A program made the position numbers and the translations under genes. Positions 40,102 through 51,655 of a stretch of 64,000 nt of DNA are shown here, in pieces. Location of the stretch: NCBI RefSeq assembly GCF_964340395.1, contig NC_135552.1, forward strand, positions 2,728,017 through 2,792,016. The letters run 5' to 3'. The stretch comes from Glandiceps talaboti. Taxonomy: Eukaryota > Hemichordata > Enteropneusta > Spengelidae. Positions within the stretch are counted from its first letter, which is position 1. Every line of letters begins with the position of its first letter. Below the pieces are notes generated by a model that saw only the letters and a list, made by a program, of their open reading frames with translations, was not told the origin of the DNA and did no database searches.

Positions 40102-40800
40102 GAGGTCCCAAAACCAAAAACTTCATATGTCTCCCCAAATTCTAAGGAGCATTTATTCACATCTAGACCTCTTTATCCCTTTCAATGCTACTTTCTGGTG
40201 CGCATGTGTGGTTGCCTTCTTCACCATTGCTAAGAATTCATCACTTCTTCCTATATCGCAAGGCAAACATGACCCCAAGAGGTCACTATGCAGACAAGAT
40301 GTACTAATAACAGACACAGGTGCCACGCTCATTATTAAACATACCGGTACAAAAACTACACAGTTTCGACAAAGAATTCTTCAGATTCCAATACCAAGAA
40401 TGTCTGGCTCACAGTTGAATCCAGTGACCGCTGTAAACTCAATGCTATTGTTATCACCCACAACTGAGCCAACAGACCCACTTTTTTTCATAACAGGTCA
40501 ACATCTCAGGCATTAACACCTTTAACTCATGCAAGGTTTGTAAAGACACTCGAGCTGGTACTTTCTTTATGTGGATATGACGCAACTAAATACTCAGGTC
40601 ACTCCTTCCGTAGAGGGGGTGCAACTTTTGCTTTTAGTTTAGGTATCCCTGCATTATTGATAAAACACTTTGGTGACAGGAAATCAAAAGCCTTCGAACG
40701 CTTTGTAGTTATCAATCTGGAAACCAAATGTAAAGTAGCTAAAGCTATGGCTCTAACAGTAGAGAAATGGTTTATTATGACATGGACTAGTACTCTCATT
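39370..40800 (+). pseudogene. Decayed DIRS-like retrotransposon (RNase H and tyrosine recombinase)
   Basis: An RNase H block gives DNMATLYMINKGTS (39390-39431) and, after a shift, VASKDALSRMHD. A recombinase N-terminal block (HAEVGLPHPLVNNW) ends at about 39945. After a (CA)n insertion the catalytic domain reads NATFWCACVVAFFTIA, CRQDVLITD, RILQIPIPRM and, after one frameshift near 40497, YSGHSFRRGGATFAF and GDRKSKAFERFVV. This order (RNase H then tyrosine recombinase) is diagnostic of DIRS-type elements, which integrate through a recombinase. The HxxR pair is kept; the first catalytic Arg region reads IAKNSSLLP and the expected Tyr region reads FERFV. It would be inactive even without the frameshifts. 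Confidence 0.8.
39971..40099. repeat. (CA)n microsatellite inside the DIRS remnant
   Basis: About 64 CA units with two TA/CG interruptions, placed between the N-terminal and catalytic blocks of the recombinase. Confidence 0.97.
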
Positions 40801-41229
40801 CGTAGATTTTTTTTCTTGTTTCTTTTTCTTTTCTTTTCTTCTCATATCGGTTGGGGGTATTTGGCATAATTGTGTATTGTCAACTACAAATAAAGTTGAC
40901 CTTTACCCCCTCCCCCCAGTGTGTTGTGTTGTTGTGTAGAGTAGATTCAAGTGCCTAAATATACCAGGTGGAAGTTCTGTCAATATAAGTGATGGCTAAG
41001 TATTCATCAGTAAGTAGAAAACGAAAATTATGATATTTTATTTTGCATCAAAAATTACTACCCAAAACATAGAAACTCGGTTTGTGCTTCATCAAAAACA
41101 CTGGTAAATGGTTTAAAGCAGAGGTGAGTATAATACACTGTACTGCTAAACTTTCATCTCTCCACTAACGCATACTTCTACAGAATGTTGATTACCTTTA
41201 TCCACATAAGACCAGATATAAACTGAATG
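40801..41229. other. Non-coding DNA
   Basis: Probable 3' flank of the DIRS element, with a T-rich stretch at 40806-40840. No gene is seen. Confidence 0.45.
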
Positions 41230-41728
41230 CCTCCCGTAAGGGAATCACTAGTCTGTAAGGTACGCCGTGACGGGGCGCCCTCAACCATCGGCCAACCCCT
41301 AACAGAGAGAGGAGGCCGGTGAGGGCGAAACGTCACGACGTATCTTACAGTCTAGGGAATCACTAATTAAGCAAATAACTCATTAAACTAAAAAAAAACT
41401 ATGGTAACAAGCTTTGTTTTTGGACAAGCGTGCTTTCTTAGTATGCATGTGCCAAATTATATGGAATTTGAAGAGTGCATGATACTGCTTAATTACTGAA
41501 TATCGTTCATTTATTCAAAATACTCATTAAAGGTAAAAGTTGTAGCAACAAACTTCATAGGACAGGTGCGTATTATTATGGTTGATATGTACCATATTAT
41601 ACGAAATTTGAAGCTTGCATTTTGAAGATACAGCCTAGTTACCTAAAATCATTAATTATGCAAATTTTTCATTAAAACTGTAAGCTATATCAACAAATTT
41701 TATAGGACATATCAAAACGAATGTCCGC
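41230..41728 (+). mobile_element. Dispersed repeat family M, copy with internal ~130-bp units
   Basis: Starts with CCCGTAAGGGAATCAC and contains three diverged units of about 130 bp, each ending near CAACAAAYTTYATAGGACA. The same sequence in reverse orientation is at about 51660-51905. It is interrupted by the MITE at 41249-41354. Non-coding. Confidence 0.7.
41249..41354. mobile_element. 106-bp palindromic MITE with 9-bp target duplication
   Basis: The ends TAGTCTGTAAGGTACGCCG and, inverted, TAGACTGTAAGATACGTCG differ at a few sites, and the interior (GCGCCCTCAACC ... GGTGAGGGCG) is also nearly self-complementary. GGGAATCAC flanks both sides (41240-41248 and 41355-41363). The homologous repeat at about 51875-51898 reads CCCGTAAGGGAATCACTAAT without interruption when inverted, which is the empty site. 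A 9-bp duplication is typical of Mutator-like elements; TAs at the junction leave 8-11 bp possible. Confidence 0.85.
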
Positions 41729-41745
41729 ACTGCCTTTGCTACCAG

Positions 41746-42007
41746 TGTGTCACAACATACCGACAAGACTCCTTGTGACGAAAATGTTTTGGTTCGCCAT
41801 CGGCTCTACCGAAAGTATTGGAATATGCTCGACCGAAGAAATGCGTGGAACGATCCACGCTACTTACATAGGAAGCAGCAACTAATGCAGGTTGATGATG
41901 TTGCCATCAGTCGTAGGGAAGTGATGCCTAAATGCGTCACTTCGCAGGTACGGTCTCATTATCCAAATTTACCCGGTGTGCCGTACAGAGGTCATAGCTG
42001 GGCGTAA
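41746..42007 (+). CDS. Candidate terminal exon of an unknown small gene with histone-type 3' end
   Basis: After a pyrimidine-rich acceptor (CTGCCTTTGCTACCAG at 41730-41745) the frame runs 87 codons to TAA at 42005-42007. There is no ATG at its start, so it would be the 3' exon of a spliced gene, entering in phase 2. Composition is coding-like: CG-containing Arg, Ala, Ser and Pro codons stand out from AT-rich neighbours. The product is basic and aromatic-rich (HRLYRKYWNMLDRRNAW), ending PNLPGVPYRGHSWA. No family is recognised; the tone resembles short cilium- or sperm-associated proteins, but that is only an impression. The histone-type stem-loop begins 40 nt after the stop, the normal distance in histone genes. 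An alternative is an old degenerate frame beside a stray stem-loop. Upstream exons were not found. Confidence 0.4.
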
Positions 42008-42047
42008 GCTCGGTCTAACCGAACGGCTGAAAAGCCACAAACCAAAC

Positions 42048-42083
42048 GGCCCTTTTCAGGGCCACCACATCCTCCAAAAAGAG
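42048..42083 (+). promoter_or_regulatory. Histone mRNA 3' stem-loop with downstream element
   Basis: GGCCCTTTTCAGGGCC at 42048-42063 is identical to the copy at 23860, again preceded by AAACCAAAC and followed by ACCACAT and, eight bases later, CCAAAAAGAG (about 42074-42083). The pair of copies shares about 50 bp at high identity. It would direct SLBP/U7-dependent 3' cleavage of a transcript from the exon just upstream. Confidence 0.87.
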
Positions 42084-42639
42084 TGTACCTTACCTAAACT
42101 ACACGTTCATGTTTTGCGTATGTCGGTGTTGTCATTTGTTAGCAATTTTATTCGAATTTGAGATCAAAACACCTTTCTAATTGGTTTTCTACTGTGTAAA
42201 TGGTACTCCCATTACCAAAAAAATAAAACCCAAACAGAAAGACAATCACACACACACACACAAACAAACAAACAAACAAACAAACACAAAATAGTCACAT
42301 TTCTACCAATGTATACTTTTGCCTTGTCGCCGGACCGTACTTCTGATTTGATCATTACCGTTATGTTATTATGGTAGGTAGAGGTAAATAATCTAGCGAA
42401 TTGATTATCGAGATACTACCAACCCCCCGGGGAGTTACGCAAACGTTTACACAGTATTTGAGTGACAGCTGTTTGGACGCTTCTAACCTAACATTTCGCC
42501 ACATACCACATGACAACATACATCAAATTTCGCTCCCAGATCATCATAATTTACAAAACAATTCACACAGGCACCTCTTCTACATATTTATAATTCATTT
42601 TGGGATACATTTAGAGTAAATGCTCGGGAAATAGCCGTG
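42084..42639. other. Non-coding DNA with a (CA)n/(CAAA)n tract
   Basis: Short CA then CAAA repeats at 42248-42290. No gene is recognised. Confidence 0.5.
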
Positions 42640-42985
42640 ATTTTGACAGTTTTCTTGGAGCACCCAGGCGATGTTAGGCGTACGAGAGGCTTTGCATAAA
42701 TGAGCGTCCCTACTGTAATCCTCCTTTTATAGTCGATACGGGCCTTTAAGATATTGCTTAATTAGTTGATTTCATTGATATGCAAATTTCCCTAATTAAA
42801 TATTAACAGATCTCACTCAAAACCTAATCAGATCTAGCCATTACCCTAAAAATTATATTCCAAATTTCATTACAATTGAGCCAGCCGACTATTAGAAAAT
42901 GATGACACAGACACAGACAGACAGACAGACAAACATTCCCCTTTTAATACCTTCCGTACGCTTAAGGGTGGTAAACAATGACAAA
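42640..42985 (-). mobile_element. Dispersed repeat family M, inverted copy
   Basis: On the minus strand it reads CGTACGGAAGGTATTAAAAG, GGGAATGTTTGTCTGTCTGT, GTGTCATCATTTTCTA, GGCTGGCTCAATTGTAATG, in the same order as the copy at 28455-28860. Confidence 0.75.
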
Positions 42986-43040
42986 CAAGAATAGCATATT
43001 TTAGTGTTTGAATAAATATCTTTTAGTTCTGCAATCATCC

Positions 43041-43042
<2 letters not shown>

Positions 43043-43128
<86 letters not shown>
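43043..43128. repeat. (CT)n microsatellite with CATC tail
   Basis: About 43 CT units followed by degenerate (CATC)n to about 43215. Confidence 0.97.
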
Positions 43129-43132
<4 letters not shown>

Positions 43133-43215
43133 GCATCCATGCATCCCTGCATCCATCCATCTATCTATCTATCCACCCACCCACGTACCCATCCCACCCC
43201 CATCCACCCATCCAT

Positions 43216-43804
43216 CAGTCCGTCCGTTAACAGGGTGCCGCTCATCAGAAGTTTTGGAAACCTCTTGAGCTGAGTTGTTTGACATGTACATTATTATTTC
43301 ACAACGTTTGAGTTTTATTGTGTTTTTATGTGTGTTGCTGGATACCTTGCTGTAAATTCCTCGGAGTCTGAATGTTTCAAAAGTTCAATAAATCATAAAA
43401 TAACAGTATGATTTTGATTTTGAAAATGTTGGACCTTCCTAGTCTATTGCAATCCTGCGAATCATCTCAGCACAGTATACCAGCTATGGAGTAGTCACCA
43501 TGGTTGCACGACTTGTTAAATGGTTGTTTGCCTATTCGGACGACCATCTTTATGTTCATGTAATTAAACTTAACACCTTACTGTAAAAGACGATGGGTTT
43601 GTCAGTTTGTTTTTTAAAAATAGTAGATAAAAAGAAGGTGCGTGTGTATCTGTCATTGAAGCATTCAATTCATATCCGACTTTTAAAAGTTTGTTATATA
43701 ATTAGGCTTGGTTGCATCTTGAACAACTTTAGAAAAAAAAATGTTTTGCCTAACATACTTTTAACAAGTTGAACCATGGAGATATCATTGGCACAATGCT
43801 CCTG

Positions 43805-43806
<2 letters not shown>
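43216..43806. other. Non-coding DNA
   Basis: No supported feature. Confidence 0.5.
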
Positions 43807-43836
<30 letters not shown>

Positions 43837-43970
43837 TGTATGTATGTATGTATGTACGTACGTACGTACATCTGTCTGTCTGTCTGGGTGTCTGCGTGCA
43901 TGCGTGCGTATGTATGTATGTATGTATGTATGTATGTATGTATGTATGTATGTATGTATGTATGTATGTA

Positions 43971-44005
<35 letters not shown>

Positions 44006-44006
44006 A
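43807..44006. repeat. (GTAT/GTAC/CTGT)n compound microsatellite
   Basis: GTAT units pass into GTAC, then CTGT and GTGC variants, then back to GTAT and GT. Same class as 3797-4131. Confidence 0.95.
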
Positions 44007-44451
44007 ATACATGTATGAAATATCTGTCTGTCTATTTCGATTATCACGTGACAGTCACAAATGTGTATCTAATAGATACACGATATGAGTAACTGGTGTC
44101 GGTGATTTATATCTTTGTGAATGTCAATTCTAGATCTGCTATTCTATTTATGTTTTATCATATTATACAAAGTAATATTTATACGTTATCTAAATTTTAG
44201 TTTTTAGTTACATAGTAACATAGGTAGCATGTCTATGCATGCACGCATTCCTGAGTCTCTGTCCTGCCTGCCAGCCTGTCCTTCCATCTGTCTGTCTGTT
44301 TGTCTGTGTATCCTGTATGGTTTTATCCAGTATTCAACTCTATCGTCGATCATCTTATCTCTGTAAAATCAAACATAGGCAGGTATCAATTTGATGTTGC
44401 ATATACGAAACGAAAAACGGCATACAATAAAAAAAAGGTCTGTTTGAAACC
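44007..44451. other. Non-coding DNA
   Basis: Nothing recognised. Confidence 0.45.
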
Positions 44452-44542
44452 TTATCTTGTGCACTCGGTATCACATGGTACCAAATGGTTGTAAATTGAT
44501 ATCCATACGGTGAAACCAATGCAGCTGTTATTACTCATTTTA
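44452..44542. repeat. 90-bp direct repeat, left copy
   Basis: Starts TTATCTT, contains GGTATCACATGGTACCAAAT and CCAATGCAGCTGTTATTA, and ends CATTTTA. It matches 46545-46637 at roughly 90% identity. The two copies flank the 2-kb element exactly. Confidence 0.9.
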
Positions 44543-46544
44543 GGGACCTGTCAGTTTCTCCAGCCTGGGGGGGGATTCTTAAATCGGGCCGAAAAACTCA
44601 CTGACCCCCCCCCCCCGTAAAACCAAAAACAGGCTGACCCCCCCCCCCATCACTTAATTCTAAAACATGTTGACCCCCCCCCCCCCCCCCATATATATAA
44701 TATTCGCATGACAGGTATTTTTTGATCGTGACTCAGTGTGGACTGCTTGACTGTCTTGCATCTACTTTATAAGATCCCAGGTTAGCACTATCATAATTAT
44801 AATTATTGACTACACAGGGTGAATATATTCCAAAAGGAGTTGAATCGCATCTTGACAGTGAAAGGTAGGGGGAAAGCTTGAGAAGGGAACATGTACATCT
44901 CTAATGGGGGGTCCTAGAGGCCCAGGAGGTTTTTAACTCTGAAAAGTCAATTTTGAGACTATTCAGACATTTTCAGAAAACAATTTCCAAGCTTTACAAG
45001 ACAGCACCAACATGTAAAAAGCAGCTACATAAGGTTGAAATATTTTTTGAAATATAGTTTGATAGGATCTTGACAGTAAGAGGTAGGGGGAAGATCTTGA
45101 GACTGGGATGTGTACACCTCATGGGGGGGGGGGGGTCCTAGGGGGTCTCCCCCTAGAAGCCCAGGAGGTTTTTTACTTTAAAAGTCAATTTTGAGACTAT
45201 TCAGACCCTTTCAGACAATAATTTCCAAGCCTTACAAGACAACACCAACATGTAAAAAGCAACTACATAGGGTTGAAATACATTTGAAATCTACTTTGTT
45301 AGCATCTTGATAGTAAGAGGGGAAGAGCTTGAGACTGGGATATGTCCACCTCATGGGGGGGGGCGGTCTGAGGGGGTCTCCCTCTAGAAGCCCTGGAGGT
45401 TTTTTACTCTTAAAGCCAATATTTAGGCTATTCAGACCCTTTCAAGCAATAACTTAATCCATGCTTTACAAGACAGCGAGTATCAGAAAATATTCTTTGT
45501 AACTTACACTAAGGGTTGAAATATTGTTCTTAAAAAGTTAAATATCATCATTATATACATGTAGTAAAGGTCAGCACATCTAATGGTAGTATCATTGGTA
45601 GGAGAGATTTTGAGATTAAGGCAATTTTAGACTATCTTGGCAAACATTTCACATCTTGAAAAGACAATATCATCTCAAATTAGAATAGGGTGAAAATATT
45701 TAAGAAAAGTTTAATACAGTAAAAAGGTTGTTGGTGCATCTGATTGTTGGTTGAATACGTGAGTAACCTCTGGAAGTGAGGGAGTCCTAGGGGTTTTCCC
45801 CTGGCAGATCTGGAGTGTTTTGCTTGAGATACTAAGGCAATGTTTAGGTTATTCATAACCTTTGAGGTAATCTTTCCAAGCTTCGAAAAGCTAACGTAAA
45901 AGTATGTTTTAAATGAGTTTCCCATATCACATAAAATGGACACGTAACATTAATAGGGGCATTAATATTGCATGTATAATAAAGTCACCGGTATGTTAGA
46001 GAACTTTAGGTGGTCATACCTAGTGTATAATAGAAACTGGAATCTGATGAGATTTGGTGATTTGTAGTGTCAATAACATGACGAGTAGTACAACTTAGAT
46101 TAACTTCATTAATTTTATAAACTATCTATGAAAATTACCATTACGAAACCTTCAAGTTCACTTTTGCCCCAAACTATAAGTGAAGCATTGATTGTGAAAC
46201 AGCCAAGCATTTACATGACATGTTCTGTAACTAGTGTGGTAGCTAGGTAATACCAGTACATGTATATGAATATGTATAGTTATGTTTGAACTAATAAGTA
46301 ATATTAAAGAATTCATGTAAGAAACAGGGACAAGAACAAAATTAATATTAATATATACAAGGCTATATGCCATTGTAGAAAGGATTTTTTCTTCCATCAC
46401 AATCTAAATCACAATGACCCCCCCATCCACAATGTTCAAACCAGCATGACCCCCCCCCTGCCAATTTCAAAAACAGGGTGACCCCCCCCCCCCTACCAAT
46501 CCACCGGCCCTCCCCCAGGCCGAAGAAACTGACCGGTCCCTTAA
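44541..46544. mobile_element. 2-kb non-autonomous terminal-inverted-repeat element
   Basis: The left end, TAGGGACCTGTCAGTTTCTC then CAGCCTGG, matches the inverted right end, TAAGGGACCGGTCAGTTTCT then TCGGCCTGG. Poly-C runs lie just inside both ends. The interior holds four to five diverged tandem units of about 225 bp (44840-45880), each with CATCTTGA, CCTCATGGGGGG, CCAGGAGGTTTTT and TTACAAGACA. No transposase frame is present. One end is duplicated, inverted, at 26785-27078. It lies 150 bp upstream of the S51 gene. Confidence 0.75.
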
Positions 46545-46637
46545 TTATCTTTTGTACTCGGTATCACATGGTACCAAATGGTTGCAAATTGATATCTATA
46601 TGGTGAAACCAATGCAGCTGTTATTAGTCATTTTAAT
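46545..46637. repeat. 90-bp direct repeat, right copy, upstream of the S51 gene
   Basis: Second copy of 44452-44542, differing at a few sites (GTGCACTCGG to TTGTACTCGG; CCATACGG to CTATATGG). It ends 65 bp before the start codon and may be part of the promoter. Confidence 0.88.
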
Positions 46638-46656
46638 TCTCAGTACTTCTATCTGA

Positions 46657-46701
46657 AAATATAATAACACACCCCAGACAGTATCAGCTCTATTCGTCAC
46701 C
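46657..46701 (+). promoter_or_regulatory. Putative core promoter of the S51 gene
   Basis: A TATA-like AAATATAATAAC lies at 46657-46668, 34 bp before the ATG. That would place a transcription start around 46687-46695 and leave a very short 5' UTR. The start codon context CACCATGA is strong. The start site itself cannot be seen. Confidence 0.4.
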
Positions 46702-49700
46702 ATGAAGTTATTACATGTAGTGACATTTCTCCTTATGACAGCGACCTTCAGCTATGGCCAGAAAAACTTGGTCATGGTTGGTGGTGGACTCTCCGACACT
46801 AATGACGCTATTTGGAATGAAGTTGTTAATTTAGCGGTGAGTACTTGGCCGGCGTGCATGTTGAGATTCGAGGGTAACCACTCTGTCCTAGGTTAAAAAA
46901 TGGCGGATGACGTTTGCTTGGGATATTCCAGAAGTAACAGTTATTCTTGGAGGGGGACAAACGCACTTTATGGAAACATCATAGCAACAAATAGTCTTTA
47001 TCAGTATAAGGAGTTAGTTGTCGAGTTAAATGTGCATTGTTTACGTTTGGATCTGACCGACACAAAACTTAAAAATTAGTTATTCCGTTTAGCTGTGCTG
47101 TTAAAATCCTAATGTAACGAAGCTTCTGATTTGTCCGTATTCAGAGTTGTCAAGATTGTTGGGTGAAAAAGGGTTATGTACAGACTATGAACATGAACTT
47201 ACGTCACTTGGGACAATTGTTGCTGTTTGTCAAGGAAAGGGAAATCCTCAGCGAAAATGAATAAAAAGAGAAAAGATAGTCTCCGTCGTTCCAGTCATCC
47301 TATCGTTCACATGAATACCTGTGTCGAAGAATGATGTTGTCGAAATGTTTTTTGTTTGACATACATGTACACTTATACAGCCAATTGTTGGAGTCGAGCT
47401 TCTGAAGAAAACACTCGCTTCACATGTACACTTTTGATGTCTGTGTTTTGTGTTGGTGTTTTTATCTTGTGATCGTGCATTGTGTCATGTCTATTCGACA
47501 GGGAGGCCAAGGTGTTGCTAGGATCGGTGTGGTTACAGCAGCTTCAGCCGATCCATGGGATAGTTGGTTGTACTATGAAGACCAGTTCGTAAACAAGTAT
47601 GGTGCAGCTAGTGCCTATTGGGTGCCTGTAACGGTGGACAGGTAAGGCTCATATGTTCGCTGACCGTCGTTCTTTTTCTGATTTTCAATCCGCTCCACAT
47701 GATGCTAACCCAGACAGGATGATGTTGTACCTGTTTTTATTATTACATGCATTACTTGAATTACCAATGTGTTCACAACTTAATATAAAACACAGATGAG
47801 TTGAATTATTTCTTAAAATAAGGCTGGAGTCAGAATTTACGGCGGGGGGGGGGGGGGGGGGGGGGGCTGGAGAGAAATTATTTTGGTCAAAAAAAATTCG
47901 CAGCCCCCTTCGCGCTCTAAAAAAAATTCATAACCCCCCCCCCCCCCCCCCGAAATGAACCCAAGAATTTTCGTAGTGCCCCCCCCCCCTCCCGGGCCCC
48001 CGACTGCACATATTTTAATATGAAATTATATATTACCCCCCACCCTCCACTTCAGAGATGTACAGTATGGTACACTACATGACACACTGTAAACTAACAG
48101 TGGAAATCAACTTCAGCGTCCATAGCATACATAACATGTGGAGAGATTTCTTTACATTGTCAAATAGATGTGGGCTTTGTGAAAAAAGGTCTCTCATTGG
48201 GCTGTAACCTGTAATTGGAAAAACTTAGCCAGCAGAGTTTTCTTTTTGAATCTTAATTCTGGGCAGAAACGGCACCCCCGTGATAGCTAGTGGGAGGGGG
48301 TGGGAGGAGGTGTCCCCCTCCCACGGTAGGCAATTTTTTGAAAATAAGGACATGTAGGAGGCCATTCAGTGGTATAACATTTCAAACCATACACATTATC
48401 GGAAGCCATAGAGTACATGAAAATTGTCTTCAATACCCAAATTTTACTCTCAATACATTATTATACAACTGTATGGATATGTTACCTACACATTAACTTA
48501 TACAGATATATTTTGGCAGACACACACATTCGCTTGGCCATTGACTGCCTCATAATTAAATATATGGTAGGTAAATGAAGTGAACAATTTTGCAAAGTAC
48601 ATGCTCTTCTCGTCTCTTTCCTTCTCTTCTTTTCACTTTTCTGCTCCATTTTTTATCATCGCCATCTTTCTTACTTACCTCCTCCTCCGAACTCCCTCCC
48701 TCTATTCCTGACTTCTCGTTTCCTTCCCCTCTCGTTAGATATCACGTTTGATTTACTACTGTAATCATTATTGCCCATCAATATTTCATCATGTCTACCA
48801 CAGTACCATGTTTCTCGTCTACTGAACTTATATCCCCTCCTCAAAATCCCATTTAAATCATACTTTGCCCGTGAAAATTTTAAGTGTCTTTTTGTTTCAC
48901 TCTATTTTCCTCTAGTAAGGAGATGAACAGTGATCCAGATGTAGTGGCTAACATTCACCAACAGACAGGGTTTTTCTTCGGTGGAGGTGACCAATCTCGT
49001 GTTGTAGAAAGGTAACTTAGTGAAACTCTAGACTATATCACAGTCCTGGGGGCGTTAATACGGAGCGTCACACTAACACATCAATGAAAGGTTAACCATA
49101 TTTGATCGATGATGGCGCACAGTACAGGGATATTCGAGTACAAATATTATGCAGTAGACATCAGTACACACAAAACAACCCAAGTTTTAGTCATATATGC
49201 GAAGCTCCGAGGACTGTGAGTGACTTTAAGTCAAACTCAAGCACTTATTTAAAAGTCTGAAAATGCGACTTTCTGACATTATGGGATTGATGACATTAAG
49301 GTCACTTTGCAATCCAAACTTTAGACTAGGGCATACCATACCATTCTATACCATACTATACCATACCATACCATACCATACCATTCCATATCGTATCGTA
49401 CCGTGCCGTACCATGCCCTGCAATGCCCCACCCCACCTCACCAACATGCCATATATACACCACCATGCCACGAAATACCACACTATGTCATGCCATGCCA
49501 TCCCACCCACACCACAAACCATACCCCACCCCCACCCCACCATACCATATTGTATGATGTCCTGTCATATTTAATTTGTGATATCTGCTAATAATTATAA
49601 CAAGGCATTGATAATAATTTTCAGGGAAATTGATCACACAGACTTATTACCTACGTGATATTCAATGATTACCTACGTGATATTCAATGATTACCTACAA

Positions 49701-51608
49701 ATGTACGTGATATTCAATGATTACCTACGCCTACGTGATATTCAATTATTAGATGTGACAGTACAATAGATCACTTCACTATCATCACACTTCTTGCACA
49801 CGTTAATTAAATGTGTACTTAACTTTTTTAATACAGGGAGTGATACAAATAAACATCATATAAAATTGTATGTTGCATCCTGCCTTATTTTTTAAGTTTG
49901 GTAAATGATTATTTTTTTTCGTTTCTGTTGCTACCCATTAATTCAGCTTCTTTCTTGAAAATCGCGTGGATTCACCTGCCCTAGTTGCGATAAAAGAGGA
50001 ATACGATGCTGGTGCCGTAGTAGGGGGAACGAGTGCCGGGACAGCGTGTATGAGTTCCTCTGTTATGGTAACTGGAGGTCTCAGCTGGTCGGGTCTCGTG
50101 AACGGGGCATGTGCATGCGACATACACCCTGATGATCCACTTGATGGGCTAACATACGACCAAGATGGTGGCCTCGGTATGATTGATAAGGTCATCCTTG
50201 ACTCTCACTTCAGGTAAAGTACACGATAATAAGCGACTACATGATATGGTTCATAGAATTAGAGGAATGGACAGAATTTATAGCGGGGAGGGAGGAGGGG
50301 GAGGGGTGAGGAGAAAATAGGAGGCGCGAAAAGGGGGTTTGGATATATTTTCATTTATGTCTCTATGGACTATATCCGAATTCATACCATAGGAGGACGT
50401 TCATCGTGTATCGTGATTTGCAAACTTTCTGCTTGTGACTTTGCCAAAATAAATGTAAACATCGATATAATACTTATACAAGTATTTCAACGGCTATATG
50501 TGTTTGTGTCTGCCTTCATATCTCTGTCCGCCGACATCCAATTAACTCAAAGTGTTGTCATATCACACATTTTCTCATGCCAAAGCTTAATGTCTGTATT
50601 GTTATTTCAAATATTATGTTGATACATTGGTTGTACAATCGTGGAGAGGATAAAACTCAGCTGATTTTGATATCCTAAAGAAATACTTTGAAGTTTTAAT
50701 ATGAAACTTATAACCCACCTCGTGCCAAAGGATATTAAAAGGGGCCCTCTTGCGCCGCGGACCCCTTCCCTGATAGCCATTTATGGCAGTTGCCCCCTCC
50801 CCCGAGGCGCGGATGTTAAAGGACTTGAACCGTAACTGAACAGTAACCCCTATTCAACATTCCATGCCTGTTTGAAAATTTACCAATGTTCAAAGTGAGG
50901 ACATCTTTATTTTTATATTCATTCCAGTGAGCGTGGTAGAGAGGGCAGACTTATACGCCTATTAGCTGACACCAAAGATCAGTCTCGTGGTACAATGCTT
51001 GGCATTGGCATGGACGAAAATACAGCTTTAGTCATTTATGGTGTAGGAACGAACAGTCAGCGTGGTGTGGTAGGTGTTTTTACTTTAGGCAAACATTCAA
51101 CTAAGTTCTAAATAATAACTTCTTTACTTTAAATTTGTTGATTCTGCCTACTTTATCAAAATGTTTTTCTCACTAATTCATTCTCGCAAGCCAGCGGACA
51201 TTTTTTCTGCTGACGGACATCTGTTGCCGTAAAGAGGCTAGTAGTTTTACGACTATTTATATAATTGTATCATTGTTGTTCATTTAGCTGTTATCAATTG
51301 TGTTTTTGAATTGGCCATATTATTTCTCACCAGTTAACAATCGTCTGTAGGTCCCTGTACGTAATTCATTCTGTATATACGACCTTAAATCGATAGGTAA
51401 ATTCTGTTTATATATTCATATTCATATTGTTTTGCTATTTGAATATAATTTTATAGAGTATCAACGAACCATGGTATTTATTGTGAGGTTTCAGGTATCT
51501 AGATCAGAATGTTTTCATTTTTACCGTCAGGGTACGGGAGGTATTAAAAGGGGGATGTCTGTCTGTGTGTCTGTCATATGTCCGTCCGTCCGTCCGTGTG
51601 TGTGTGTA

Positions 51609-51655
<47 letters not shown>

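Noticed and set aside
41747-42007. Reading the 41.7-kb frame as a complete small gene.
   Set aside because: It starts with GTG, not ATG; it is better described as a possible terminal exon entered from a splice acceptor.
46837-46896. Extending exon 1 of the S51 gene to the in-frame stop at 46896.
   Set aside because: A strong donor GTGAGT at 46837 and in-phase continuation at 47502 restore the S51 fold; the extension does not.
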